Origin: Pseudomonadota bacterium
Lineage (GTDB): Bacteria > Chloroflexota > UBA6077 > JAJPHF01
Direction: 5' to 3'
DNA: 27,863 nt
Assembly (NCBI GenBank): GCA_021325365.1
Contig: JAJPHF010000035.1
Span: 1 to 27,863 of the forward strand
In this document: piece by piece, positions 1 to 7,746 of the stretch
Layout of the letters: the number at the start of each line of letters is the position of its first letter
How positions within the stretch are numbered: the stretch's first letter is position 1
The notes under the pieces: model-generated
What the model saw: the letters and a program-made list of their open reading frames with translations, nothing else
Told to the model about the DNA's origin: nothing
The model's database searches: none
Translations under genes and position numbers: made by a program

Positions 1-1071
1 ATGAACTTCCGCTGGGGCAACGTCGGCACCTTCCAGTCGGCGCCCGGCGCGCACATGTGGCAGATCATCACCGAGCACTACAACGACGAGAAGCCGATCC
101 CGCTGACCATGTGCTTCGGCCTGCCGCCCGCCTGCACGCTGATCGCCGGCGGCGGCTTCGACTACGTGGTGCTGCCGCGCGGCGCGGACGAGCTGGGGGC
201 CGCGGGGGCGGTGCAGGGCTCGCCGATCCGGCTGGTGAAGGCGAAGACGGTGGACGCCTGGGCGGTGGCCGACTGCGAGTACGTGCTGGAGGGCCACCTG
301 TACCCGCGCGACAAGCGGTACGAGACGGCGGAGGCCGAGCGCGAGGGCAAGCAGGGCAAGTTCTGGTTCCACCCTGAATGGGCCGGCTACATGGGCAAGG
401 CGTACAAGGCGCCGACGTTCCACGTCACGGCGATCACCATGCGGCGCCGGGCGACGAAGCCGATCATCTTCCCGCTCGGCGTGCATACCGCCGACGACAG
501 CAACATCGACACGACGGTGCGCGAGGCGGCGATCTACGAGCTGTGCGAGCGGCTGCAGCCGGGCATCATCCAGGACGTGAACATCCCGTACTGCATGACG
601 GACTGGGGCGGCTGCATCATCCAGGTGAAGAAGCGGAACAAGATCGAGGACGGCTGGCAGCGGAACTTCCTGGGCGCGATCCTGGCGTGCAGCCAGGGCA
701 TGCGGCTGGCGATCGCCTGCGACACCGACATCGACATCTACAGCATGGACGACATCATGTGGGCGCTCACGACACGCGTGAACCCCCACACGGACATCCT
801 GAACCCGATTCCCGGCGGCATCGGCCAGACCTTCCAGCCGGCCGAGCGCATGACGGCGGGCGACAAGGAGTGGACGGCGTCGAACACGCGCTTCGAGGGC
901 GGCATGGGGATCGACGCGACGATGCCCTTCGGGTACGAGCAGGACTTCCACCGGCCGGTGTACCCGGTGGACCGCGTGGACCCGGCGAAGTGGTTCGGGC
1001 CGAAGGACCTGGAGAAGGCGAAGGCGGAGATGCGCGGCTGGGTCGAGAGCCTGGCGCGCACGGGGCGGTAG
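1..1071 (+). CDS. UbiD-family decarboxylase, N-terminally truncated by window edge (candidate aryl-CoA/phthaloyl-CoA decarboxylase)
   Basis: The 356 visible residues match the C-terminal two thirds of UbiD-family prFMN-dependent (de)carboxylases, which are usually about 480-530 aa, so the ATG at base 1 is probably an internal Met. Family landmarks are NVGTF (residues 7-11), ADELGAAG (62-69, with the metal-binding Glu), VLEG (95-98), and DTDIDIYSMDDIMWA near 240-254. By hand alignment with the complete UbiD at 7747-9189, the canonical Arg-Glu-Glu triad is altered. The Arg position is Gln12, the first Glu is Phe121 and only the second Glu (Glu126) remains. Two class III CoA-transferases follow, which suggests a CoA thioester substrate such as phthaloyl-CoA. 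Family assignment is secure. The substrate is inferred from context. Confidence 0.85.
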   Translation: MNFRWGNVGTFQSAPGAHMWQIITEHYNDEKPIPLTMCFGLPPACTLIAGGGFDYVVLPRGADELGAAGAVQGSPIRLVKAKTVDAWAVADCEYVLEGHLYPRDKRYETAEAEREGKQGKFWFHPEWAGYMGKAYKAPTFHVTAITMRRRATKPIIFPLGVHTADDSNIDTTVREAAIYELCERLQPGIIQDVNIPYCMTDWGGCIIQVKKRNKIEDGWQRNFLGAILACSQGMRLAIACDTDIDIYSMDDIMWALTTRVNPHTDILNPIPGGIGQTFQPAERMTAGDKEWTASNTRFEGGMGIDATMPFGYEQDFHRPVYPVDRVDPAKWFGPKDLEKAKAEMRGWVESLARTGR

Positions 1072-1075
1072 GAGG

Positions 1076-1160
1076 CGAGCCATCAGCGGTCAGCCGTCAG
1101 AGGTCAGCGGCCTGCTGGCCCCGGCGGCTGATCGCTGAGCGCTGACTGCTGATGGCTGAA
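1076..1160. repeat. TCAGC/GCTGA inverted intergenic repeat, copy 1
   Basis: The gap between the truncated ubiD and the first CoA-transferase consists of TCAGC-type units (ccatcagcggtcagccgtca) followed by the inverted form (gcgctgactgctgatggct). The right arm includes the ATG at 1152 used as the start of the next gene. No Shine-Dalgarno sequence is evident in the arm. The same composition recurs at 2415-2560, 7657-7725, 9190-9266 and 16330-16410. Confidence 0.75.
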
Positions 1161-2414
1161 AGCGTTTCTGAGGGCGTGCTGGCGCCGTACCGGGTGCTGG
1201 ACCTGACGGATAGCTGGGGCTATCTGTGCGGCAAGATCCTGGGTGATCTGGGCGCGGACGTGGTGAAGGTCGAGCCACCGGGCGGCGACCCGGATCGTGG
1301 GGTCGGGCCGTACTATCACGAGCAGCCCGACCCCGAGCGCAGCCTCTACTGGTTCGCCTACAACACGAGCAAGCGCGGCATCACGCTGGACCTGGCGTGC
1401 GCGACGGGCCGGGCGCTGTTCCTGCGGCTCGTCGGGGGCGCGGACTTCGTGCTGGAGTCGTTCCAGCCGGGGCGGCTCCAGGCCCTCGGGCTCGACTACA
1501 GCGCGCTGCGGGAAGTCAATCCCCGGGTGATCCTGACCTCGATCACGCCGTTCGGCAGCGAGGGGCCGTACGCCGCGTACCAGGGCACGGACCTGGAGGC
1601 AATGGCGCTGGGCGGCTTTATGGGGGTCACGGGGCAGCCCGGGCGGCCGCCGCTGCGGGTGTCGGTGCCCCAGGCGCCGATGTGGGCGAGCATGCACGCG
1701 GCGATGGGCACGCTCATCGCTCACTGGGCGCGGGAGCGCGACGGCGTGGGCCAGCACGTGGACGTGTCGGCGCAGGCGAGCGTCATCGCCAGCCTGGCGC
1801 ACGCGCCGACCTTCTGGGACGTGGAGGGGACGAACCCGCGGCGGGGCGGCGAGTTCATGACGGGGCGCAGCATCACGGGCGCGCGCATGCGGGCCATCTG
1901 GCCGGTGCGCGATGGTTACGTGAACTTCATCATCTACGGCGGGCCGGCGGGCATCCGCACGCTGCGGGCACTGGTCGCGTGGATGGACGAGAAGGGCGTG
2001 GCGACCGAGCGGCTGAAGCACTGGGACTGGGACCACTTCAACGTGGCGGTGAGCACGCAGGAGGAGATCGACGCCATCGAGGGGCCGGCGGCCGAGCTGT
2101 TCCGGCAGCTGACAAAGGCCGAGTACTACCGCGGGGTGATCGAGCGCGGCATGCTCGGCTACCCGGTGGCAACGGCGGCGGACCACCTGGCGGACCCGCA
2201 CCTGACGGCACGCGGCTTCTGGGTGGACCTGCCGCATCCCGAGCTGGGGACGACGCTGCGCTACCCGGGGCCATTCGCGCGCTTCGGCGCGGGCACCTGC
2301 GCGCTGTGGCGGCGCGCGCCCGAGATCGGGGAGCACAACGTCGAGATCTATCAGGGGGAGCTGGGGCTCAGCCTGGACGACCTCGGCCGCCTGAAGGCGG
2401 CGAACGTGATTTAG
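1152..2414 (+). CDS. class III CoA-transferase (CaiB/BaiF family), catalytic Asp present
   Basis: This 420-aa protein belongs to the family III CoA-transferases, which move CoA between acids through an aspartyl-CoA mixed anhydride. The N-terminus has the typical YRVLDLTD (13-20) and LGADVVKVEPPGGD (33-46). LALDY-type and NPRVILTSITPFG (123-135) segments follow. The expected catalytic Asp is Asp147 in QGTDLEAMALGG, and GVGQHVDVS lies near 194-202. It is followed 136 nt downstream by a paralogue lacking that Asp, so the two may form a heteromer like BbsEF or SptAB. The likely role is transfer of CoA from a donor such as succinyl-CoA to an aromatic acid. The start is taken at ATG 1152, which lies in the upstream repeat; a GTG start at 1176 is possible. 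Confidence 0.9.
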   Translation: MAESVSEGVLAPYRVLDLTDSWGYLCGKILGDLGADVVKVEPPGGDPDRGVGPYYHEQPDPERSLYWFAYNTSKRGITLDLACATGRALFLRLVGGADFVLESFQPGRLQALGLDYSALREVNPRVILTSITPFGSEGPYAAYQGTDLEAMALGGFMGVTGQPGRPPLRVSVPQAPMWASMHAAMGTLIAHWARERDGVGQHVDVSAQASVIASLAHAPTFWDVEGTNPRRGGEFMTGRSITGARMRAIWPVRDGYVNFIIYGGPAGIRTLRALVAWMDEKGVATERLKHWDWDHFNVAVSTQEEIDAIEGPAAELFRQLTKAEYYRGVIERGMLGYPVATAADHLADPHLTARGFWVDLPHPELGTTLRYPGPFARFGAGTCALWRRAPEIGEHNVEIYQGELGLSLDDLGRLKAANVI

Positions 2415-2560
2415 CTCTCAGCGATCGGCTATCAGCAGTCAGCTTGCGCTGGCAGGGAGGCAATCGCCGTGGGGCGAGCGCGGCGGCCGTGCGCGTAGCG
2501 AATTCCGTGCTGCTGATGGCTGATAGCTGACGGCTGAAAGCTGGCGGCTGATGGCTAGAG
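2415..2560. repeat. TCAGC/GCTGA inverted intergenic repeat, copy 2
   Basis: The gap between the two CoA-transferase genes begins with cagcgatcggctatcagcag and ends with several GCTGA-type units (tgatggctgatagctgacgg). These form an imperfect long inverted repeat around a G+C-rich centre that includes an EcoRI-type GAATTC. The right arm contains the ATG at 2551 that starts the next gene. Confidence 0.7.
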
Positions 2561-3768
2561 GGGCGCTGGACGGCATACGGGTGGTCGAGTTCGCGGTGTT
2601 CGCCGCCGGGCCGGTGGTGAGCAAGCACATGGCGAACTACGGCGCGGAGGTGATCCGCGTCGAGTCGCACGCCAGCCTGGACGGTTTCCGCACGCACTAC
2701 CCGCCGTTCGCGAACGGGGAGCCGGGGCTGGACCGCTCGGGCTGCTTCGCGGTGTTCAACGACGGCAAGCTGGGCGTCACGCTGAACCTCAAATCGCCGG
2801 AGGGGACCGACCTCGCCAAGCGGCTGGTGGCGCGCGCCGACGTGGTCGTGGAGAACATGACGCCGGGCACGATCGACCGGCTAGGGCTGGGCTACGAGGC
2901 GCTGCGGGCGGTGAAGGCCGACATCATCATGCTCAGCTCATGCAACATGGGCGCGACGGGGCCGAACGCGCGGCACCCCGGCTTCGGCTCGATGCTGTCG
3001 TCGCTCGGCGGCTTCACGCACCTCACGGGCTACGGCGGCGAGATGCCCCTGCTGAACTACGGTCCGTACATCGACTTCGTGGGCGCGGGCTTCGGGCTGA
3101 TCGCGGTGATGGCCGCGCTGGACCACCGGCGGCGGACCGGCGAGGGCCAGCACATCGACAACTCGCAGTACGAGAACGGGCTGCAGTTCGTGGCGAGCAC
3201 GCTGCTGGACTACAGCGCGAACGGCCACCTGGCGGACCGCACGGGCAACCGCTCGGAGCGCGCGACGCCGCAGGGAGCGTTCCCCTGCCAGGGCGAGGAC
3301 GCCTGGTGTACGATCAGCGTGCGGAACGACGCGGACTGGGCGGCGCTGCGGCGTGCGCTCGGCGAGCCCGCCTGGGCCGCCGACCCGCGGTATGACACGA
3401 TCCTGGGACGCAAGGCGCACGAGGCGGAGATCGAGGCGCGGCTTAGCGAGTGGACGCGCCAGCGCACGCCCCAGGACGTGATGGAGACGCTCCAGGCGGC
3501 GGGCGTGCCGGCGGCGGTCGTGAACACGATGGCGGACCTGTACAGCGACCCGCAGCTCCAGTACCGCGGCTACTGGCACGCCGTGCCGCACGCCGCGCTG
3601 GGGGACTTCCACTACGAGGACAGCGGCTTCGTATTCTCCGCAACGCCTGCCGACTTCGCCCGCCCGAGCCCCTGCCTCGGCGAGCACAACCACTACGTCT
3701 TCTGCGAGCTACTCGGCCTATCCGAGGCCGAGTACGAGGCGCTGGTGGAGCGCAAGGTCATCTACTAG
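2551..3768 (+). CDS. class III CoA-transferase (CaiB/BaiF family), catalytic Asp position replaced by Gly
   Basis: This 405-aa CaiB/BaiF-family protein has GIRVVEFAVFAAGP (8-21), YGAEVIRVES (30-39), VENMTPGTIDRLGLGY (100-115) and EGQHIDNSQYENG near 194-206. In the segment that normally carries the catalytic Asp, it reads HPGFGSMLSSLGG. By alignment with the upstream paralogue (QGTDLEAMALGG), Gly146 occupies the Asp147 position. It may therefore be a non-catalytic partner, or the nucleophile may lie elsewhere. Start ATG 2551 gives the standard N-terminus (LDGIRVVEF) and lies inside the upstream repeat, without a clear ribosome binding site. A pair of such proteins next to UbiD and UbiX fits a succinyl-CoA:aromatic-acid CoA-transferase. 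Confidence 0.9.
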   Translation: MARGALDGIRVVEFAVFAAGPVVSKHMANYGAEVIRVESHASLDGFRTHYPPFANGEPGLDRSGCFAVFNDGKLGVTLNLKSPEGTDLAKRLVARADVVVENMTPGTIDRLGLGYEALRAVKADIIMLSSCNMGATGPNARHPGFGSMLSSLGGFTHLTGYGGEMPLLNYGPYIDFVGAGFGLIAVMAALDHRRRTGEGQHIDNSQYENGLQFVASTLLDYSANGHLADRTGNRSERATPQGAFPCQGEDAWCTISVRNDADWAALRRALGEPAWAADPRYDTILGRKAHEAEIEARLSEWTRQRTPQDVMETLQAAGVPAAVVNTMADLYSDPQLQYRGYWHAVPHAALGDFHYEDSGFVFSATPADFARPSPCLGEHNHYVFCELLGLSEAEYEALVERKVIY

Positions 3769-3804
3769 GGGCGGGGCGTTCATGCTACGCGGCGGTGCCC
3801 GGCG

Positions 3805-4302
3805 ATGGTCGCCATGACTAACGCGAGCGGCAAGCGGGTGCGGCTGGCGCTGGGGGCGCCGGATGGGGCGCGCGGCGGGCCGCGGCCGGCGGGGGGCTGG
3901 CCGGTGCTCGACGGGCGCGTGGAGGGCACGGTGCCGGGGCCGTTTCTCGGGCTGGAGGGGCCGGGCTTCGAGAAGACCTGGTACGTCGTCGCGCTCGACG
4001 CGCCGCTGCCCGCCGGGTTCGATCCGTTCCATACGTTGGACGCGCACCCGCTGACAGCGCCAGTTGGGCGAGTGCTGTTGCGACCGGACCTCGTCGAGCC
4101 GCCGCCGCCCGACGAGATTCGGGCGCTGCCGGCCGACGTGATCGGGGCCGCGCTGGCGGCGGCGGGGCGGGCACGGGTGAGCGTGTACGTGGGGCTCGAC
4201 GCCGGCGCGGTGCCGGCGCGGCTGTCGCTGGGCGCGCTGAAGGACGGCCCGATCCGCTGGCTGTGTGCGGCGTGGGCCGAATTCCTCCCGAATTGTTCTT
4301 GA
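3805..4302 (+). CDS. hypothetical protein
   Basis: This 165-aa ORF lies between the CoA-transferases and ubiX, in the same direction and with codon use like its neighbours. I do not recognise a family. It is rich in Ala, Gly and Pro, with no transmembrane segment or signal peptide. A more structured core around residues 50-105 begins near EKTWYVVALDAPLP and is followed by a hydrophobic stretch ending near WLCAAWAEFL. It has Cys residues only close to the C-terminus. Start may be ATG 3805 or ATG 3814. Its stop codon overlaps the -35 box of the ubiX promoter. A small accessory subunit of the decarboxylation module is possible but unsupported. Confidence 0.55.
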   Translation: MVAMTNASGKRVRLALGAPDGARGGPRPAGGWPVLDGRVEGTVPGPFLGLEGPGFEKTWYVVALDAPLPAGFDPFHTLDAHPLTAPVGRVLLRPDLVEPPPPDEIRALPADVIGAALAAAGRARVSVYVGLDAGAVPARLSLGALKDGPIRWLCAAWAEFLPNCS

Positions 4303-4327
4303 CGGCCCAGCGGGCGCCTGATTTAAT
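4299..4327 (+). promoter_or_regulatory. sigma70-type promoter for ubiX
   Basis: TTGACG (4299-4304), a 17-nt spacer and TTTAAT (4322-4327) form a near-consensus promoter in a very G+C-rich background. Transcription would begin near 4333-4335, giving a leader of about 65 nt before the GTG at 4400. This argues against the upstream in-frame GTG at 4328 as a start, because it abuts the -10 box. Confidence 0.7.
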
Positions 4328-4399
4328 GTGTCAAGTGACGTGGGCGCACCACCAGGCGACCGCCGCGCCCGGGCGCGGGGTGAGGGCGAGGCATCAACG

Positions 4400-4963
4400 G
4401 TGAGACTCGTCGTCGGCATCTCGGGCAGCACGGGCGCCATCTACGGCGTGCGCCTGCTGGAAGTCTTGCACGGCCATCCCGACCTGGAGACGCACGCCGT
4501 CGTCAGCGATGCGGCGAAGCGGACCATCGAGTACGAGACGGGCCGCTCGGTGTCGGAGGTGCTGTCGCTCGCGACCGTGGTCTACGACCATCGCGACGTG
4601 GGCGCGGCCATCTCCAGCGGCTCGTACCCGGTGGCGGGGATGATCGTCGCTCCGTGCTCGATCAAGACGCTCTCGTCGGTGGCCAACTCCTACAACGACA
4701 ACCTGCTCAGCCGTGCGGCGGACGTGCAGCTGAAGGAGCGCCGCAAGCTGGTGCTGATCGTGCGCGAGACGCCGCTGAACCGGAACCACCTGCGGCTGAT
4801 GCTGGAAGTGACGGAGGCCGGCGGCGTGATCCTGCCGCCGATGCCGTCGTTCTACCATTTGCCCAAGACGGTGGACGACATCGTCAACCAGACCGTGCAG
4901 AAGGCGCTGGACCAGTTCGGGCTGGAGAAGAACCTGTTCCAGCGGTGGCAGGGGATGGATTAA
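4400..4963 (+). CDS. ubiX: UbiX flavin prenyltransferase
   Basis: This 187-aa protein is the UbiX/Pad1-type flavin prenyltransferase, which joins dimethylallyl phosphate to reduced FMN to make prenylated FMN, the cofactor of UbiD enzymes. Diagnostic segments are GISGSTGA (6-13), APCSIKTLSSVA (84-95), and RETPLN (122-127). The C-terminus is FYHLPKTVDDIVNQ (151-164), as in the family. Length is normal (about 185-200 aa). The reading frame stays open to a GTG at 4328. GTG 4400 is chosen because it yields the standard MRLVVGISGS start, has GAGG eight bases upstream, and lies downstream of the promoter at 4299-4327. Two UbiD genes flank it and are its obvious clients. Its last codons form unit one of a downstream tandem repeat. 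Confidence 0.95.
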   Translation: MRLVVGISGSTGAIYGVRLLEVLHGHPDLETHAVVSDAAKRTIEYETGRSVSEVLSLATVVYDHRDVGAAISSGSYPVAGMIVAPCSIKTLSSVANSYNDNLLSRAADVQLKERRKLVLIVRETPLNRNHLRLMLEVTEAGGVILPPMPSFYHLPKTVDDIVNQTVQKALDQFGLEKNLFQRWQGMD

Positions 4964-5207
4964 GAGGGAATTGGGGGCCCCCCCCAAGCCCCCCGGCTCG
5001 TGCGCTGGCAAGGGATGGACTAGGGGAGGTGGGGGGATCTGGCACCTCTCCCGGCTCGGGCGGTGGCAGGGGATGGACTAGGGGAGTCGGGAGGCCACCA
5101 CCCGTGCCCCCCGGCTCGGGCGCTGGCGGGGGACGGGTTGGGGAGTGGGCGGGCGCCGGCCGCCCCCCGATTGGGGCGCTAGCAGGGGGGATGGGTTCGG
5201 GGGAATG
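4940..5207. repeat. 58-60 bp degenerate tandem repeat starting inside the 3' end of ubiX
   Basis: Five units share a core like gcgctggcaggggatggact followed by a G-rich tract. The TGGCA (or TGGCG/TAGCA) marker occurs at 4946, 5006, 5064, 5124 and 5180, giving periods of 60, 58, 60 and 56. Unit one is the coding end of ubiX (the codons for its final Arg-Trp-Gln-Gly-Met-Asp and stop). The last unit runs into the start of the ligase gene. The 241-nt gap 4964-5204 is almost entirely this repeat. Confidence 0.8.
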
Positions 5208-6839
5208 ACCGAGATGGCCGAGGGGCCGGCGGCAGGGGCGGGCGTGGACGTTCCCGAGCAATTCAATGCGGCGACGTGGCTGGTCGACCGGCACGTGGAC
5301 GAGGGGCGCGGCGGGCAGCCGGCGATCGTCTACGAGGGCCAGGAGATCACGTACGCGCAGGTCGCCGAGAACGTGAATCGGTTCGGCAACGCGCTGCGGC
5401 GTCTCGGCGTGGGCATCGAGCAACGGGTGCTCTTGCTGCTGCTGGATAGCCCGGAGTTCGTGTACGCCTTCTTCGGCGCGATGAAGATTGGCGCCGTACC
5501 GATCCCGACGAACACGAACTTGCGGCCCGAGGACTACCACTACCTGCTGACGGACTCGCGGGCGGTCGTGTTGGTGATCAGCGAGCCGCTGCTGCCCGTG
5601 ATCGAGGCGATCCCGCGCGAGGAGCTGCGCTTCCTGCGCCACGTGATCGTGGTCGACCGGGACGCCGCGGCCAGCGGCGTCCTGCCGCACGAGGGACAGG
5701 TGTCGTTCTGGCCGTTGCTCGCCACGTCGTCGGCCGAGCTGGAGGCGGAGCCGACGAGCAAGGACGACGCCGCGTTCTGGCTATACAGCTCGGGGACGAC
5801 GGGCTTTCCGAAGGGGGCCGTACACCTGCACCACGACATGGTGTACTGCGCGGAGAATTACGCCCGCGGCGTGCTCGGCATCGGCCCGGACGACCGCACG
5901 TTCTCGGTGGCGAAGCTGTTCTTCGCCTATGGCCTGGGCAACGCACTGTACTTTCCGTTCAGCGTTGGCGCGACGACCATTCTGTACCCGGGCCGGCCGG
6001 AGCCGGCCCGCATCTTCGAGGTGGTGGAGAGCGCGCGGCCGACGCTGTTCTTCTCGGTGCCGACGAGCTACGCGCAATGTTTGGCGTACGAAGACGCGCC
6101 GGACTTCGGCTCGGTGCGCCTGTGCGTGTCGGCGGGCGAGGCGCTGCCGCCGGCGATCTTCGAGCGCTGGCGCGAGCGGTTCGGCGTGGAGATCCTGGAC
6201 GGGATCGGGAGCACGGAGATCCTCCACATCTTCATCTCCAATCGCCCTGGCGCCGTGCGGCCGGGCAGCAGCGGCCAGCTGGTGCCGGGCTACGAGGCGC
6301 GGGTGCTGGACGAAGAGGGCCAGCCGGTGCCGGCGCGGGAGATCGGCAACCTGGTGATCAAGGGGGACAGCACGTGCGCCTACTACTGGAACAAGCACGA
6401 GCGGACGAAGCAGACGATTTTGGGCGAGTGGATCCGCACCGGCGATAAGTACTGGGTGGACGACGAGGGCTACTACTGGTACGCCGGGCGCGCGGACGAC
6501 ATGCTGAAGGTGGGCGGCCAGTGGGTGTCGCCGGTCGAGATCGAGAACACGCTAGTGGAGCACGCGGCCGTGCTGGAGGCAGGGGTCATCGGCGCCACCG
6601 ACGCGGACGGGCTTACCAAGCCGCGGGCGTTCGTGGTCTTGCAAGCCGGACAGGAGCCGAGCCCGGCGCTGGCCGAGGAGCTGAAGGATTTTGTAAAGTC
6701 TCATATCGCCCCCTTCAAGTACCCCCGCTGGATCGAGTTCGTGGCGGAGCTACCGAAGACGGCGACTGGCAAGACGCAGCGGTTCCGGCTGCGCCAGTTG
6801 AGCCAGACACAAGAGGAGCGAGAAGGTGCCAGTATCTGA
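5205..6839 (+). CDS. benzoate-CoA ligase-family AMP-forming acyl-CoA ligase
   Basis: This 544-aa ANL-superfamily enzyme should activate an aromatic acid (benzoate or a derivative) to its CoA thioester with ATP. It has the P-loop YSSGTTGFPKG (194-204), and KLFFAYGLGNALYFPFSVGA (237-256), a segment characteristic of benzoate-CoA ligases. DGIGSTEILHIF (332-343) is the A5 region. RTGD (411-414) and GRADDMLKVGG (428-438) form the hinge region, and the catalytic Lys523 is in PKTATGKTQRF. ATG 5205 is chosen over an in-frame start at 5145 because the extra 20 residues are tandem-repeat sequence. ATG 5214 is an alternative. It overlaps the ABC ATPase gene by 14 nt, implying cotranscription. Confidence 0.92.
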   Translation: MTEMAEGPAAGAGVDVPEQFNAATWLVDRHVDEGRGGQPAIVYEGQEITYAQVAENVNRFGNALRRLGVGIEQRVLLLLLDSPEFVYAFFGAMKIGAVPIPTNTNLRPEDYHYLLTDSRAVVLVISEPLLPVIEAIPREELRFLRHVIVVDRDAAASGVLPHEGQVSFWPLLATSSAELEAEPTSKDDAAFWLYSSGTTGFPKGAVHLHHDMVYCAENYARGVLGIGPDDRTFSVAKLFFAYGLGNALYFPFSVGATTILYPGRPEPARIFEVVESARPTLFFSVPTSYAQCLAYEDAPDFGSVRLCVSAGEALPPAIFERWRERFGVEILDGIGSTEILHIFISNRPGAVRPGSSGQLVPGYEARVLDEEGQPVPAREIGNLVIKGDSTCAYYWNKHERTKQTILGEWIRTGDKYWVDDEGYYWYAGRADDMLKVGGQWVSPVEIENTLVEHAAVLEAGVIGATDADGLTKPRAFVVLQAGQEPSPALAEELKDFVKSHIAPFKYPRWIEFVAELPKTATGKTQRFRLRQLSQTQEEREGASI

Positions 6840-7656
6840 CGTGGTTAAGCTCGACGCGAAGGGCGTCATGATCGAGTACTTCACGCCCCGGACGGGCCGC
6901 CGCGTGCTAGCCGTGGACAACCTGAACCTGCAGATCTACGAGGGCGAGTTCCTGGCGATCTGCGGGCCCAGCGGCTGCGGCAAGACCACCTTCCTCAACG
7001 CCGTCGACGGGCTGCTGCCGATCAACGGCGGCGAGATTCGGCTCGACGACCGGCTGATCACGAAGCCCGGGCACGATCGGGCCATGGTGTTCCAGCACGC
7101 CTCGCTACTGCCGTGGCGGACGGTCTTTAAGAACGTGGCCTACGGCCTCGAGCTGCGTGGCGCGATGAACAAGGAGGCCAAGGAGCGCGTACAGCGCTAC
7201 GTGTCGCTCGTGGGGCTGGAGGGCTTCGAGGAAGCGTACCCGCACGAGCTGTCGGGCGGCATGCAGCAACGTGCGAACCTGGCGCGCGCGCTGGCGGCCG
7301 ACCCGGAGATCCTGCTGATGGACGAGCCGTTCGCGGCACTGGACGCGCAGACGCGCGAGTTCATGCAGCAAGAGCTGCTGAAGGTGTGGAACGCGACTCG
7401 GAAGACGGTGCTCTTCATTACGCACCAGATCGACGAGGCCATCTTCCTCGCGGACCGCGTTGTCGTGATGAGCGCGCGGCCCGGGCGTATCAAGGCGATC
7501 TTCGACGTCGACATCCCGCGGCCGCGCACGCTGCACGTGAAGCGGGAGCCCATCTTCCTGAAGTACCTGGACGAGATCTGGACGCTTATCGAGGAGGAGG
7601 TCCGCAAGAGCGGGCAGTTCCTGCTCGACGAGCCGCAGGCCGTCGCCGCCGAGTAG
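6826..7656 (+). CDS. NitT/TauT-family ABC transporter ATP-binding protein
   Basis: This 276-aa ATPase of the nitrate/sulfonate/taurine importer family has a complete ABC domain. Walker A is GPSGCGKT (47-54), the Q-loop is Gln90 in FQHASLLPW, the signature LSGGMQQR is at 142-149, Walker B is ILLMDEP (162-168) and the switch His is His200. FQHASLLPW and the C-terminal YLDEIWTLIEEEVRK are typical of SsuB/TauB-like subunits. GTG 6826 is the start, with AGGAG seven bases upstream; it overlaps the ligase by 14 nt. No permease gene is present in the window. The two binding proteins at the right end are plausible partners. Importers of this family carry phthalate in some bacteria (OphFGH), which suits the neighbourhood. 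Confidence 0.92.
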   Translation: MPVSDVVKLDAKGVMIEYFTPRTGRRVLAVDNLNLQIYEGEFLAICGPSGCGKTTFLNAVDGLLPINGGEIRLDDRLITKPGHDRAMVFQHASLLPWRTVFKNVAYGLELRGAMNKEAKERVQRYVSLVGLEGFEEAYPHELSGGMQQRANLARALAADPEILLMDEPFAALDAQTREFMQQELLKVWNATRKTVLFITHQIDEAIFLADRVVVMSARPGRIKAIFDVDIPRPRTLHVKREPIFLKYLDEIWTLIEEEVRKSGQFLLDEPQAVAAE

Positions 7657-7725
7657 CTAGCGGCCAGCCATCAGCCACCAGTCGTCGGCGGCGTCGAGCG
7701 CGCCGATGGCTGGTGGTTGATTACT
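7657..7725. repeat. TCAGC-type inverted intergenic repeat, copy 3
   Basis: The gap after the ATPase gene contains ccagccatcagccaccag and, about 30 bases later, gatggctggtggttgat. These arms are imperfectly complementary. It is the same family as the element between the CoA-transferase genes, but it does not supply the next start codon, which lies downstream at 7747. Confidence 0.6.
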
Positions 7726-7746
7726 GTTCGCGGAAGGGGAGTTTCC

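Noticed and set aside
1104..2336. 410-codon minus-strand open frame opposite the first CoA-transferase
   Set aside because: Arg/His/Pro-rich composition without motifs, fully explained as the antisense of a conserved gene.
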